Shown here: positions 9,401-16,509 of the stretch, piece by piece | How the letters are laid out: every line of letters starts with the position of its first letter | Numbering within the stretch: position 1 is the stretch's first letter | Assembly (NCBI RefSeq): GCF_014843825.1 | Contig: NZ_JHQR01000008.1 | Location: 1 to 32,145 of the forward strand | Reading direction: 5' to 3' | DNA from: Mesorhizobium silamurunense | GTDB lineage: Bacteria > Pseudomonadota > Alphaproteobacteria > Rhizobiales > Rhizobiaceae | Length of the DNA stretch: 32,145 nt | Made by a program: the position numbers and the translations under genes | Notes under the pieces: generated by a model | Seen by the model: the letters and a program-made list of their open reading frames with translations, nothing else | What the model was told of the DNA's origin: nothing | The model's database searches: none

Positions 9401-9890
9401 AAAGCGGGGAACGCCTCAGCACCTTTCCGGTCTTGACGTCGACAGTAGCGACGTCAAAGGTTCCGTCATTGTGCGACATAGAGAGAGCGAGTGTGGCCCC
9501 GTCAGAGCTAAGAGCGGCGTTTTCGATCCAGTCGGGCTCAGTTACAAAATTGGACAGGATCGCGCCGGTCGCACTTTGCAGCAACTCGCCACGCCGTATT
9601 TCCTGGGACGAGAAAATCGTTGCTCCGTTCCGGCTGATGGCGACTGCATTGATGGCAGTACCGTGCTCTGGATAGCGTGCAACCGGCCGGCCGGTTTCAA
9701 GTTTCCACAATATCACTACGCCGTCGTCCCCGCCCGTCAAAAGCCAACGGCGGTCGGCGCTGACGACTGCGTCACGTACGGGACCTGAGTGGCCGAAAGG
9801 TATGATCAGTCGTGCCAGATCGGCACCCGCTGAAGGCCCTGTCGCCAGCAGCGCGATTACCAGAAAAGCCCATCTTGTCAGCGTGTCCAC
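6435..9890 (-). CDS. exported WD40-repeat caspase-family (peptidase C14) protein
   Basis: This 1151-aa protein combines a long N-terminal WD40/beta-propeller region (about 30-640) with a C-terminal caspase-like protease domain (about 860-1120). The first repeat is clear: HSGPVRDAVVSADRRWLLTG followed by GDDGVVILW. The caspase domain opens with MYVIAVGINSN. Its catalytic histidine is in YVAAHGV (about His975) and its catalytic cysteine in LVVDTCSSAS (about Cys1030), so both dyad residues are present. A linker with DPTGRFDTNNFD separates the parts. I chose GTG 9890 because GGAAGG lies just upstream and the new N-terminus, DTLTRWAFLVIALLATGPSAGA, is a good signal peptide; a longer frame from 10046 would bury it. 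It heads a 3-4 gene operon of exported and membrane proteins. Caspase-like proteases of bacteria cleave after Arg/Lys or Asp; the substrate here is unknown. Confidence 0.85.
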   Translation of the reverse strand: MDTLTRWAFLVIALLATGPSAGADLARLIIPFGHSGPVRDAVVSADRRWLLTGGDDGVVILWKLETGRPVARYPEHGTAINAVAISRNGATIFSSQEIRRGELLQSATGAILSNFVTEPDWIENAALSSDGATLALSMSHNDGTFDVATVDVKTGKVLRRSPLYDRRPLSLKFFANDQKLFGYVEGTAVINWETGKLTEIGRSPMAAFGLAIFDDANNVQLKLTGPVRGRLALSILDDKLSPAQPTIAMPRVDGLDGHALAMSPNKSWLAHGESGCNIDLVYLPDPSKRTSFHAAFDRFGGTDTLVLSFLDDDHLFVGCRDGSFAVWAVGAPAEAGVPTPVISSQVNPKIEFERRAKISFLRETTALALANTISGPKRMDVDPPSPNIRLLDAMSGRDVNIVGRVLAVNPKDGNVLTIQRLDDDVDPPLLNLTLWSASGPTKVSSIKRNLYPASEIAYLADGQHLLYATIYGPLYQLRADSFEAEVQYVPDSQSRTTCLVAHPRSDLFIQCTEDGLRVFRSGTPLPVAEFNGNDAVMDAVFDMDDRSVLFAGRNGVWRFDFKSGRKPELVIPVSQWDSDPETQLVRTLAISPVDGTLVLGADGGKLIAVPRSGTAFGTPRRIWGPYEDVRRVMFSPDKKLLLVANLGIDIFDAATFEQKMSLFETSNGSWIAIDPTGRFDTNNFDTLGDFRWRVAGQDLLGSISFEALMEPFFTPGLIGSVLQGKQLANVAESGLLGELPEVSITEAHLIGQARAEVTVRVKPASSSTSQQTAVFNLKLFRDGQLVAGTSGEIQKSHEAKIASDGTIEVTYGVMVPRDPAVSDTAFSAYAFNSAGLRSVPSKSFHFALQGRAGQPFSKTMYVIAVGINSNDNSTLVLSHAVASAEAFLDGFPRAIDLAGLHYELVKVPIEARSPGRLVPGERKPAVLPADQKTILGVLDILAGKNANTDGWPREIVGRLKPVGADDAVVLYVAAHGVTHDNGFQIMPQDTEPDFDIGSGGLCNCAITDAELATSFAAIDARHLVLVVDTCSSASAVAAGGRKPGPFNGARLGQLIYDKQMIVLSSSEPTKQASALGKTYLSQLIFDDALAAKGLWTYPSHANLKDLLDYVELIAPTMGTAGSDEVERARFHRLSKSIDDRAREITLRQPDE

Positions 9891-10804
9891 AGCGCCTTCC
9901 CCGTCCAATTTCCAGCGGCACAAAGAAAGCAATTGTGCTGCTCCACCAATAGCATTCCTTTCCCCCGAGGAATACATCTGTCCATTTTTACTGAGGTTCT
10001 TCCCTGTTTTGCCGCCGGCCAGAAGCTGGTGTGATGGTTGCTGCATGATTGTAAGTCTGCCCCCCGGAAACTAGAGTTTAGCTGTCGGCCTTGCCGGAAC
10101 TTCGCAGCGTTGGCGCTCATTTCGATCGCGTTTGGGTAAGCCTAGCAGACATCGAGGCGCGTGCGGGACCGGGAGTCAGTGGAGATACTGAGATGGCGCT
10201 TGCTATTCTTGTAGATGTCCATCCACTTCTGGCGCAAGATTAGTGCCTAAACAGCGATGTCGACTTTGGGGGAGGCAAGGACTGGTGCGGCGCAACACCG
10301 ACCTCCGGCGTCATGGCCGCTTACGTCAGCTTTCAGGAAAGACGCATCTAATCTCTACGGCTGACATTGCGCGAAGCGGCCGTACAGTACCCGCATGGTG
10401 GACGGCTCGGTTGACTTGCGCGGTCGAATTGGCAACTCGGACTGCCGCAATGGAGCGTCTCCAACCTGGCGGCGATCACGCTGCGTCGAGACCGGCAAGT
10501 TGCAGTTGGGTGGTCAGACGATCAAAAATCAAGCTTATCGGATTCGCTCAAACTCCAGAGCAACGCAGGCTCTTCCCGTCGGGGGGACGGCGGTAGCGGA
10601 TCTGCGACTCGATCCCCCCTATCACAGGTGTATCCGAGGAGCTTTCAGCGTCTAGGATAGGTCCAGGTGACCTCATTGGGCTCATGGAATTCGGGAACCG
10701 AACCAATCCACAGAAATATTTTGTTGGTATTTTTGTTGGTTAGTCTTGCTATTGCGTGAGTCGTAACCACTTGGAATGAAAGCCAGATTTCCTTTGCTTG
10801 GATT
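9891..10804. other. Long gene-free stretch left of the island
   Basis: About 0.9 kb separates the caspase start from the left island repeat. Open frames here (for example 10243-10596 and 10395-10655, plus) lack ribosome binding sites and protein-like composition. The part next to 9890 should hold the promoter of the caspase operon. The part next to 10805 is AT-rich and holds a 10-bp direct repeat (10719-10740). In the tandem-island reading, 10.1-10.8 kb is the worn right end of a neighbouring element. Confidence 0.45.
10719..10740 (+). repeat. tandem TTTTGTTGGT direct repeat beside the attachment site
   Basis: TTTTGTTGGT occurs at 10719-10728 and again at 10731-10740, a 12-nt period. It lies about 65 bp left of the 18-bp att-like repeat. 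Short direct repeats at this distance could be arm-type sites for a tyrosine integrase or an excisionase; that reading is inferred. Confidence 0.4.
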
Positions 10805-10822
10805 CCGCCTCTGGGCACCATC
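10805..10822 (+). repeat. left copy of the 18-bp att-like direct repeat (tRNA 3'-end sequence)
   Basis: The 18 bases CCGCCTCTGGGCACCATC match 23779-23796 exactly. They read as the 3' T-stem strand (CCGCC), the 3' acceptor strand (TCTGGGC), a discriminator A and CCA of a tRNA, plus two bases. The left flank here (GATT) also fits a T-loop, but no matching GGYGG T-stem or tRNA body lies upstream, so this is not a complete gene. The integrase gene starts 86 bp to the right and points into the island, as at a classic attL. Confidence 0.75.
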
Positions 10823-10885
10823 TTCCCTCCGGAAAGCCGTATTTCTCAACGATTTCAGGGCTTAGCCTTTCCTAGCGGTCCACAT

Positions 10886-10899
10886 TCCGGTACACCGGA
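10886..10899 (+). promoter_or_regulatory. hairpin overlapping the integrase ribosome binding site
   Basis: TCCGG (10886-10890), loop TACA, CCGGA (10895-10899). The right arm overlaps the ribosome binding site GGAGGT (10897-10902), which is 5 nt from ATG 10908. The hairpin is flanked by GGTCCACA at 10877-10884 and 10900-10907. It may limit integrase translation or be a protein-binding site. Confidence 0.45.
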
Positions 10900-10907
10900 G
10901 GTCCACA

Positions 10908-12305
10908 ATGGGGCTTGTTTTGAAGCACGTAGTCCAGAAGAAGGCCGGCACTTGGCATTACCGGAGAAGGCTCCCACGAGACGTAGCTGCGCTCGTCGGG
11001 AAGAATGAGTTCAAGCGCCTGCTTGGCTCTACAGAGCGAGAGGCTCTCCGCAACTACCCGAAGGTCAATGCCGAATTTGAGCGAGTGGTGGTGGACGCGC
11101 GTAGGGGGAATACTTCGGCGTCCCCTGCCAGCGCTACGCCTATGGAGCTGCATCGAATGGCAGAGCTGCGGGCGAGAGAGCTGGCGGCCATGACCGTCCA
11201 CATCGGGGGCCGTGCGCTGCCCGGTAGTGACCCGGACGCCGCTGACGTGATCCGCGAGAGCTACCTGTCCCGGCAGAGCGATGCGGCAGGGGATGAGGTC
11301 GAGGGCCGCGCCGTGGCTATCCTGTCCAGCGGCGGCAAGCTGTCCCGTCCCGCCCCCACAATCGAGGATGCCCGCAAGCTCTACCTGAAAGAGCGCGTAG
11401 ACGGCGACATCAACGAGACTGCGAAGACGGGGCGCGTAAACCGCAACATGGAGCACCTATCTGCGGCGGGCGTCGGTAAGGACAGGGCATTGACCAGCCT
11501 CACCAGAGAGGATGCCCGAAACGTCCGGGACTACCTTGTGCGCGATCTTGGCATGAAGGCCGCGACCGTGCGGCGCTACATGAATGATGTCCGCGCCGTG
11601 ATCAATCTCGGCATGACGGAGTTCGGCCTTCGGGACACTATGGCGAACCCTTTCCAGAACCTTCCTATCAAAGGGGCGGAAGCGTCGACCACAGCGGCCA
11701 GCGACGAGAGGAAGCCCATCCCGGAGGCAATGATGGCCCCGCTCCGGCAACGCATAGAGGCCCATGCAGGGGAAGACCTGTGGCGCATATGGCGAATGGT
11801 CGAGGGAACCGGATGCCGTCTCGGCGAGGTGGCGGGGCTTCTCCTCTCTGACATGATGCTCGATGCCCCCATTCCCTACATCAACCTCGTCCCCCACCCC
11901 CACAGGCGTCTCAAGACGGCGGGCTCTGTGCGAAGGGTCCCGCTAATCGGTGACGCGCTCAAGGCCGCGCGAGAGGCCGTCAAAGCGGCCGGAAAGGGTC
12001 CTGCGCTGTTCTCCAGCTACGGCAGGCTGCGAGGCGCTGATACCGCGTCGGCCTCTCTTATGAAGCACGTCCGAGCGATCACCGATGATCCGAAGATCGT
12101 TGTTCACTCTCTCCGGCATCGGATGGAGGATCGCCTAACGCTTGCCGGTGTAAGTGAGTTTGACCGGAACCTGATATTGGGCCATTCAAGCGGCGGGATG
12201 AGTGAGCGGTACGGCGGGCCGGACGCTCGGCTGGAGGTGGCCGAACGGGGGCTCAAGGCCGCGTTGGGTGTCGGTAAACGACCTCGCCAAAAGCCTAGAG
12301 GGTAG
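10908..12305 (+). CDS. int: tyrosine-type site-specific integrase
   Basis: This 465-aa tyrosine recombinase is the probable integrase of the 13-kb island. The N-terminus (GLVLKHVVQKKAGTWHYRRR) resembles the DUF6538 segment found at the start of many alphaproteobacterial integrases, followed by a SAM-like core-binding region (about 150-250). The catalytic domain carries Arg in GTGCRLGEV (about R304), HSLRH (H400, R403), LGHSSGG (H426) and the nucleophile in SERYGG (Y435), so the active site is complete. ATG 10908 has GGAGGT 5 nt upstream, inside a hairpin. It lies 86 bp from the left att-like repeat and points into the island. The next gene begins 11 bp after its stop. The enzyme probably recombines the 18-bp repeats. 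Confidence 0.93.
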   Translation: MGLVLKHVVQKKAGTWHYRRRLPRDVAALVGKNEFKRLLGSTEREALRNYPKVNAEFERVVVDARRGNTSASPASATPMELHRMAELRARELAAMTVHIGGRALPGSDPDAADVIRESYLSRQSDAAGDEVEGRAVAILSSGGKLSRPAPTIEDARKLYLKERVDGDINETAKTGRVNRNMEHLSAAGVGKDRALTSLTREDARNVRDYLVRDLGMKAATVRRYMNDVRAVINLGMTEFGLRDTMANPFQNLPIKGAEASTTAASDERKPIPEAMMAPLRQRIEAHAGEDLWRIWRMVEGTGCRLGEVAGLLLSDMMLDAPIPYINLVPHPHRRLKTAGSVRRVPLIGDALKAAREAVKAAGKGPALFSSYGRLRGADTASASLMKHVRAITDDPKIVVHSLRHRMEDRLTLAGVSEFDRNLILGHSSGGMSERYGGPDARLEVAERGLKAALGVGKRPRQKPRG

Positions 12306-12316
12306 CGGAGGGCGGC

Positions 12317-13012
12317 GTGGCGAAGCGGAACACTCCCACAACAACGAAGCGCAAGGAGCCCGCTTCTGCCACTTGGGCCGCCAAGCATACCACTCTAATT
12401 GCGGCCTCCGGGTGGATGGTCGCGGTATTCTTGGGCTTGTTGGAGCTTCCCGCAAAGGTGAACTCGTTCTTCCACGAGGCACCCACCGCATACAAGAATG
12501 TCACTGACCTCGTGCTGTTAGATCAGCAGTATTCGGGTGTGTGGACGAGCGACTTGGAAGGGTGGATAGACGCCACTGTCGACGAAAGAGCTGCCTCCAC
12601 TGTGGACGGGTCGCCCGTTGTGTTGCGGTTGCGGGTCTACCATGGCGAGGTCGAAGGCGAGTTGTATTCCGGAGGACTGGAGAAGAACTACGTATACACC
12701 CGCCTTATGGTCGAGGGGCGCAAGCGATGGGGTGGCACGATAGACGCAATCGTCTACGACTACATCGACGGGAAGAAGACCGCCTTGGCGCAATTCGAGC
12801 TTAGTCTAGACGAGAGCGCCCGGTTGCCCCTTCGCCTAAAAGCGGTCCACCAGGGGCTCCGCGTTTTGCCTGAAACCATTGGGCTCTACCGAAACGACGA
12901 TGCCTTCCCGGACGATCTTGGAGGCATCAACGTCGAGTTCTACAAGAAGGTGCTGAAGCGGTTCAATCCCGACGCCCTGCCTACCGATAGGGCGGACCAA
13001 AAGCAAAGCTAA
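12317..13012 (+). CDS. membrane-anchored protein of unknown function
   Basis: This 231-aa protein starts with GTG, preceded by GGAGGGCGGC, 11 bp after the integrase stop, so the two are probably co-transcribed. A basic N-terminus (AKRNTPTTTKRKE) precedes one hydrophobic span at about residues 29-46 (TLIAASGWMVAVFLGLLELP). The rest is soluble, with alternating beta-like strands (VVLRLRVYHGEVEGELYSGG; TIDAIVYDYIDGKKTALAQF) and no known motif. The topology suggests an inner-membrane anchor with a globular domain. I do not recognise the family. Linkage to the integrase suggests it is native island cargo. It converges on the zinc-ribbon gene, 12 bp away. Confidence 0.7.
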   Translation: MAKRNTPTTTKRKEPASATWAAKHTTLIAASGWMVAVFLGLLELPAKVNSFFHEAPTAYKNVTDLVLLDQQYSGVWTSDLEGWIDATVDERAASTVDGSPVVLRLRVYHGEVEGELYSGGLEKNYVYTRLMVEGRKRWGGTIDAIVYDYIDGKKTALAQFELSLDESARLPLRLKAVHQGLRVLPETIGLYRNDDAFPDDLGGINVEFYKKVLKRFNPDALPTDRADQKQS

Positions 13013-13024
13013 TAGGGGGGCCTT

Positions 13025-13342
13025 CTATTCGTCCCGCCAGCTAACCCGCTTCTCCCACCGGATTTCTACGAGCCGCCTGTAACGGAGGGTGTGCGCCTGC
13101 TCTCCGGTCGGATGAAAGAGCTGGCCGCTCATCCACTCCCTGCTTTTGCATTCTTGGCAGCGCACCTTCTCCCGTACCTCGTCAATCGTGACGTTCCCGA
13201 TCACCTCCCGAAGCTCTGCCGGCTTGTAGTAGCGCGTAACGCTACAGCGGGCGCAGCGGATACCCGGCACTTGCCCAGCGTCATGGGCAGGCGTCAGGGT
13301 CCATGCGGCACCTCTAGGCCACTTCTCGGGTTGCTCGGGCAT
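13025..13342 (-). CDS. zinc-ribbon protein (four-cysteine)
   Basis: This 105-aa protein has two CxxC knuckles, IRCARC (C30, C33) and RCQEC (C62, C65), enough to bind one structural zinc. The C-terminal part is conserved in character: SREWMSGQLFHPTGEQAH and RRLVEIRWEKRVSWRDE. ATG 13342 is chosen because the protein-like sequence begins there; upstream codons in the same frame are low-complexity. A decayed homologue lies at 27407-27690, ending in almost the same words (RRLVEIRWERRVIWRDEE). That pairing shows the frame is a real gene. A nucleic-acid-binding role is plausible but unproven. Confidence 0.75.
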   Translation of the reverse strand: MPEQPEKWPRGAAWTLTPAHDAGQVPGIRCARCSVTRYYKPAELREVIGNVTIDEVREKVRCQECKSREWMSGQLFHPTGEQAHTLRYRRLVEIRWEKRVSWRDE

Positions 13343-13437
13343 GATCTGAAATGAGGAGCGGTGGCGGCGCGGGAAGCCATGAGACCTATCGCATTGATGC
13401 CGGCGGGTACGGATCGGGGGGGGGCCGCCCGTAGCTA

Positions 13438-13872
13438 CTATCGCCGCCTGATAAAGCTTCCTGCCCACAGGTTGCGTTTCGCAATGCGGGCTTCTCGCTC
13501 CTCGGCAAGGTATCGAGTGTCGGCTACCGCCAATCCGTGTTTCACCAGGTCCCGTCCAAGATCGATGCCTCCCACGAAGCAGACGCCAACGTCGCCGTGA
13601 TAACGGTCCGTGCCTTCGATGATGCAGGATACATCGCCTGAGGCAATAAGATGTTGAATGTGATCCCGCGCATACTTGCCGCAGGGCCAAATTTTGTCTG
13701 CGGCGTCAAAACACGCCTTCGAAAGTTCGGGTGCATCAAAACCTAACAATTGAATTCGTTTCTTGTCATGCCATAGCGTGTCGCCGTCCTCAGCAGACCA
13801 ATGCTCTGCTGCGGACACAGGGCCACAGGTGAGCACGAAGGCAAGGGTAAGCATCAACCTCCACATGGCCAT
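13438..13872 (-). CDS. exported thermonuclease-like (SNase family) protein
   Basis: This 144-aa protein has a signal peptide (MWRLMLTLAFVLTCGPVSAA) and a staphylococcal-nuclease fold. Counterparts of the known active-site residues are visible: DGDT (D31), KRIQLLGFDAPE (R39, D46, E49) and TDRYHGDVGVC (R90). The tail has the family pattern GIDLGRDLVKHGLAVADTRY and NLWAG. Extra cysteines (C54, C64, C83, C98) may form disulfides, as expected for a secreted enzyme. I prefer ATG 13872, about 9 nt after AGGGGGTG; GTG 13884 and ATG 13866 are alternatives. It should cut DNA or RNA in the periplasm or outside the cell. It stands 15 bp from the ankyrin-cytochrome c gene in the same direction, so both may be one operon. 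Confidence 0.85.
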   Translation of the reverse strand: MAMWRLMLTLAFVLTCGPVSAAEHWSAEDGDTLWHDKKRIQLLGFDAPELSKACFDAADKIWPCGKYARDHIQHLIASGDVSCIIEGTDRYHGDVGVCFVGGIDLGRDLVKHGLAVADTRYLAEEREARIAKRNLWAGSFIRRR

Positions 13873-13887
13873 GCTAACCCACACCCC

Positions 13888-14799
13888 CTACGGCAGTGGC
13901 ACCGGTGTGTCGGCGAGCGTTCTGAGATAGGCGATCACGTTCAGCCGATCGGGCTCTTCGGGCACTCCGCGAAATTCCATGTTGACGCCGGGGGTCGTCA
14001 GCGTCGGACCGGCAAGGAAGATATTCAGGTCCTCATAGGTCCATTTCCCTTCCCACGCCAGCAACGTCTTGGAGTAGCGGTCAAACTTCGTCGATGCCTT
14101 GTCGTGCCCGACGACGTTCCAAAGGTTCGGACCGATCGTCGGAAGTTCGTTTGCCCGTACGACATGGCAGCGGGCACAGGTTGAGGCAAAGAAAGCCGCC
14201 CCCTTGGTGGCATCGCCCTTCGCCAAACGGCTGGAAATCGGCTCCGGCTCCAGGATGACTACGCCATGCGCCAAAAGGTAGGTGGCGATGTCCTCATGGT
14301 CGTCGTGCTTTGCGAGATGGTAGGCCGTGATGATGCCCGGCAGTTCATTAGGATCGCCTTGGACCCATATGGCGTTGACATCGGCGCCGGCCTCGACAAG
14401 CGCCTTGACGCAATCGAAGCAGCCATTGGCGACAGCAAGGGTCAGCATCGGTTCACCCCGCGTCCTGCCGTTGGCGTCGGCACCATGCGTCAGCAACAAC
14501 CTAACCATGGCGGCGGCGTTCTTCAGCACGGCAACGGTCATCGGTAGGCCGAGAACCGCTTCCTTGTTCACATCGGCACCACGCTTAATCAGCAGTTCCG
14601 CCGTCTCGACGTGGCCGCTGCGCACTGCCAAAAAGAGCGGCGTTGCTCCCTTCTCCATCTCCTCGATGTCAGCGCCGGCATCGAGCGCAGCCGTGATTGC
14701 CGCGAGGTCGCCGCTCTTGGCCGCGTCGTGGAGCGCACCGCCATGCGCTGTAGTGACAGCACCAAGTAAGATCAGGAAGCTTGTGAATAAACCCCGCAT
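13888..14799 (-). CDS. exported ankyrin-repeat / cytochrome c fusion protein
   Basis: This 303-aa protein has a signal peptide (MRGLFTSFLILLGAVTTAHG), four to five ankyrin repeats at about 22-185 (for example ATPLFLAVRSGHVETAELLI and VRLLLTHGADANGRTRGEP), and a class I cytochrome c domain at about 195-300. The haem motif CARCH lies at 208-212 and the likely distal Met in VNMEFRGVP at about 274. I chose ATG 14799 because GGAGGG precedes it at suitable spacing and the signal peptide starts there; 20 further in-frame upstream codons look non-coding. The haem domain requires maturation in the periplasm. The ankyrin part presumably binds a protein partner. The nuclease gene follows after 15 bp. 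The fusion is unusual; function is unknown. Confidence 0.85.
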   Translation of the reverse strand: MRGLFTSFLILLGAVTTAHGGALHDAAKSGDLAAITAALDAGADIEEMEKGATPLFLAVRSGHVETAELLIKRGADVNKEAVLGLPMTVAVLKNAAAMVRLLLTHGADANGRTRGEPMLTLAVANGCFDCVKALVEAGADVNAIWVQGDPNELPGIITAYHLAKHDDHEDIATYLLAHGVVILEPEPISSRLAKGDATKGAAFFASTCARCHVVRANELPTIGPNLWNVVGHDKASTKFDRYSKTLLAWEGKWTYEDLNIFLAGPTLTTPGVNMEFRGVPEEPDRLNVIAYLRTLADTPVPLP

Positions 14800-14930
14800 T
14801 TCGGCATCCCTCCGCCGATAAGGAGGAAGATACATCCGATAGGCGCTCGCTTCCAGCATATATTAGCGGCGACTAATGGCGTATAATGGCCTTGACGACA
14901 TCAGTTGCCGTTGAGGGCGGCCCCCAATCG

Positions 14931-15296
14931 ATGCATGCGGTCGGGACAAGACAGGTGACGTGCTTCGCAGGCGTGATCGCCACGGCTGCGGCCATTGATG
15001 GAAGTGCGGCGTTGGCCCACGGCCCGGATCGGAATTGGGGCTATCCCCCAGCTTGCTGCCACGGCGACCCGATCACTGGCGATTGCGGGAAGATACCCAG
15101 TTCCACTGTGACGCCCCGGCCAGATGGCTTCGTGGTTATCTTGCGACCGGGCGACCATCAAAAAGTCACTCATCAGAACCGCTACTTCGTGCCGTACGAT
15201 GTCGTCATCCCCTCGAAGGATGGTAACTTCCACATCTGCCTACATCCCACGGAGGAAGACGAAAACTGCTTCTTCGCACCACCCGATGCGATGTAG
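14931..15296 (+). CDS. exported Cys-rich protein of unknown function
   Basis: This 121-aa protein, read from ATG 14931, has a signal peptide (VTCFAGVIATAAAIDGSAALAHG). The mature part has paired and spaced cysteines (PPACCHGD, GDCGK, HICLHP, ENCFF), consistent with disulfides, plus the recurring theme FVPYDVVIPSKDG. An earlier ATG at 14886 would add 15 residues and an over-long N-region; neither start has a strong ribosome binding site. It is divergent from the ankyrin-cytochrome c gene, with 131 bp between starts. I know similar small exported rhizobial proteins but cannot name a family. Confidence 0.65.
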   Translation: MHAVGTRQVTCFAGVIATAAAIDGSAALAHGPDRNWGYPPACCHGDPITGDCGKIPSSTVTPRPDGFVVILRPGDHQKVTHQNRYFVPYDVVIPSKDGNFHICLHPTEEDENCFFAPPDAM

Positions 15297-15331
15297 GCAG
15301 GCATCCCCCTCTTATGCGCCGGTTGGGCTGC

Positions 15332-16207
15332 CTATACCTCCCGGAAGTCCTTCAGCGACGCATGGCGCAGCTTTTCCTCGCCCTTCAGGAACTTGACCCG
15401 ACCCACGAGACCCGGCTTGAGCCACTCGGCCTTCTCTTTGGCTAGACCTTTCGGCGGCGGTGCGCCAGACTTCCCTTGGACGCGGTCCCATAGGGTCTGC
15501 CGCTTGTCGGCTTTGAAGGTCACGAAGGCGCCGCCCATGTAGTGGCCCTTGTCAGCCATGAGCACCATGGCCGGCTTTCCGGTCTCTCGCTTCACGCCGA
15601 TGATTTCCATTTCCTTCTCGACGTAGCATTTGATCTTCCGCCAATTCATCGTTGAGCCGCTGCGATAGATGCTGTCGAGGCGCTTCGAGACTATGCCTTC
15701 AAGGCCAGCCTCACAGGCAAGGTGGTAGACGGCCTCTCCAGTGCCAGGCAGAGCTTCGCTGAACTGAATATGGCCGCCGGCCGGGATCACCGCTTGCAGG
15801 ATTTCGCGCCTGTCCTTCAGCGGCATGTCGCGCAGATCGTGGCCGTTGAGGTGGAGCAGGTCGAAGGCCACAAGGTAGAGGTCTTGTGGGCGTTTTGTGA
15901 TGGCCGAGCGTAGCGCGTGGAAGTCCGAAAATCCGTCCTCGTTGGTGACGACTGTCTCACCCTCGATGATGAAGCTCTCCGCCTCTATCGCCTTCGCCTC
16001 GTCGGCAAGCGGCCGGTACTTCGCCGTCCAGTCGAAGCCGTTCTTGGTGTAGAAGCGGATGCCGTCAGCGTCCTTGATGACTTGGGTCCGGTAGCCGTCG
16101 AACTTGACTTCATGGCCCCATTCGTCACCCTGGGGCGGCTGTTCGACCAACTCGGGCTCCATAGGGCGGATGAATGACAGCCGAACGGGGTCGGCAGGCT
16201 TACGCAT
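15332..16207 (-). CDS. ATP-dependent DNA ligase, LigD ligase-domain type (island copy)
   Basis: This 291-aa protein is a stand-alone ATP-dependent DNA ligase. Motif I is VKFDGYR with the adenylated lysine at K35. Later nucleotidyltransferase motifs are visible (SFIIEGETVV; LYLVAFDLLHLNG; EGIVSKRLDS; WRKIKC), then an OB-fold tail ending in EWLKPGLVGRVKFL and LRHASLKDFRE. It lacks the polymerase and nuclease domains of full LigD, and no ku gene is nearby. ATG 16207 is preceded by GGAG at good spacing. A second homologue lies at 30673-31572. Such ligases seal nicks or breaks with NHEJ or base-excision partners; a role in island repair or circularisation is inference. DUF3606 and zinc-finger genes start divergently, 117 bp away. 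Confidence 0.92.
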   Translation of the reverse strand: MRKPADPVRLSFIRPMEPELVEQPPQGDEWGHEVKFDGYRTQVIKDADGIRFYTKNGFDWTAKYRPLADEAKAIEAESFIIEGETVVTNEDGFSDFHALRSAITKRPQDLYLVAFDLLHLNGHDLRDMPLKDRREILQAVIPAGGHIQFSEALPGTGEAVYHLACEAGLEGIVSKRLDSIYRSGSTMNWRKIKCYVEKEMEIIGVKRETGKPAMVLMADKGHYMGGAFVTFKADKRQTLWDRVQGKSGAPPPKGLAKEKAEWLKPGLVGRVKFLKGEEKLRHASLKDFREV

Positions 16208-16323
16208 AGGCGCTCCAAACTCTACTTTTATTCAATATCGCACAGCCGTAAGCGTTCCGTTAGCTGGCGCTTATGGAACATTCCTGAATGGCCGCTGTTC
16301 TCTTTGGCCAAGGAGGAATGAGC

Positions 16324-16509
16324 ATGGCAGACGACAAGAGCAAGCGTGGGAACCGCGACCGAGACCGGGTGTCAGGGGAAGAGGACTACGAAGTCCGGCA
16401 CTTCGCCAACAAGGTGGGCCTGACGGTTCAACAGGTGCGCGATCTGATCAAGCAGCACGGCAACGACCGCAAGACGCTGGAACGCGAAGCCGACAAGCTT
16501 CGAGGATGA
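16324..16509 (+). CDS. DUF3606 protein
   Basis: This 61-aa protein fits DUF3606: a charged start (DDKSKRGNRDRDRVSGEEDYE) followed by the helix-turn-helix-like segment VRHFANKVGLTVQQVRDLIK and a basic tail. ATG 16324 lies 7 nt after AGGAGG (16311-16316); an ATG at 16318 is too close. Its stop overlaps the next start by 4 bp (ATGA). DUF3606 proteins are small, common in Rhizobiales and often near stress genes; their function is not known to me. It is missing from the second ligase module at 31 kb. Confidence 0.85.
   Translation: MADDKSKRGNRDRDRVSGEEDYEVRHFANKVGLTVQQVRDLIKQHGNDRKTLEREADKLRG

Noticed and set aside
6751..9788. Long plus-strand frames opposite the caspase gene, including one of 269 codons at 7657-8466
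   Set aside because: Ser/Arg-rich, low-complexity translations fully inside a gene with clear WD40 and caspase motifs.
10243..10655. Two plus-strand frames between the caspase gene and the island
   Set aside because: Arg/Ser-rich, no start signals, no conserved pattern; more like decayed DNA.
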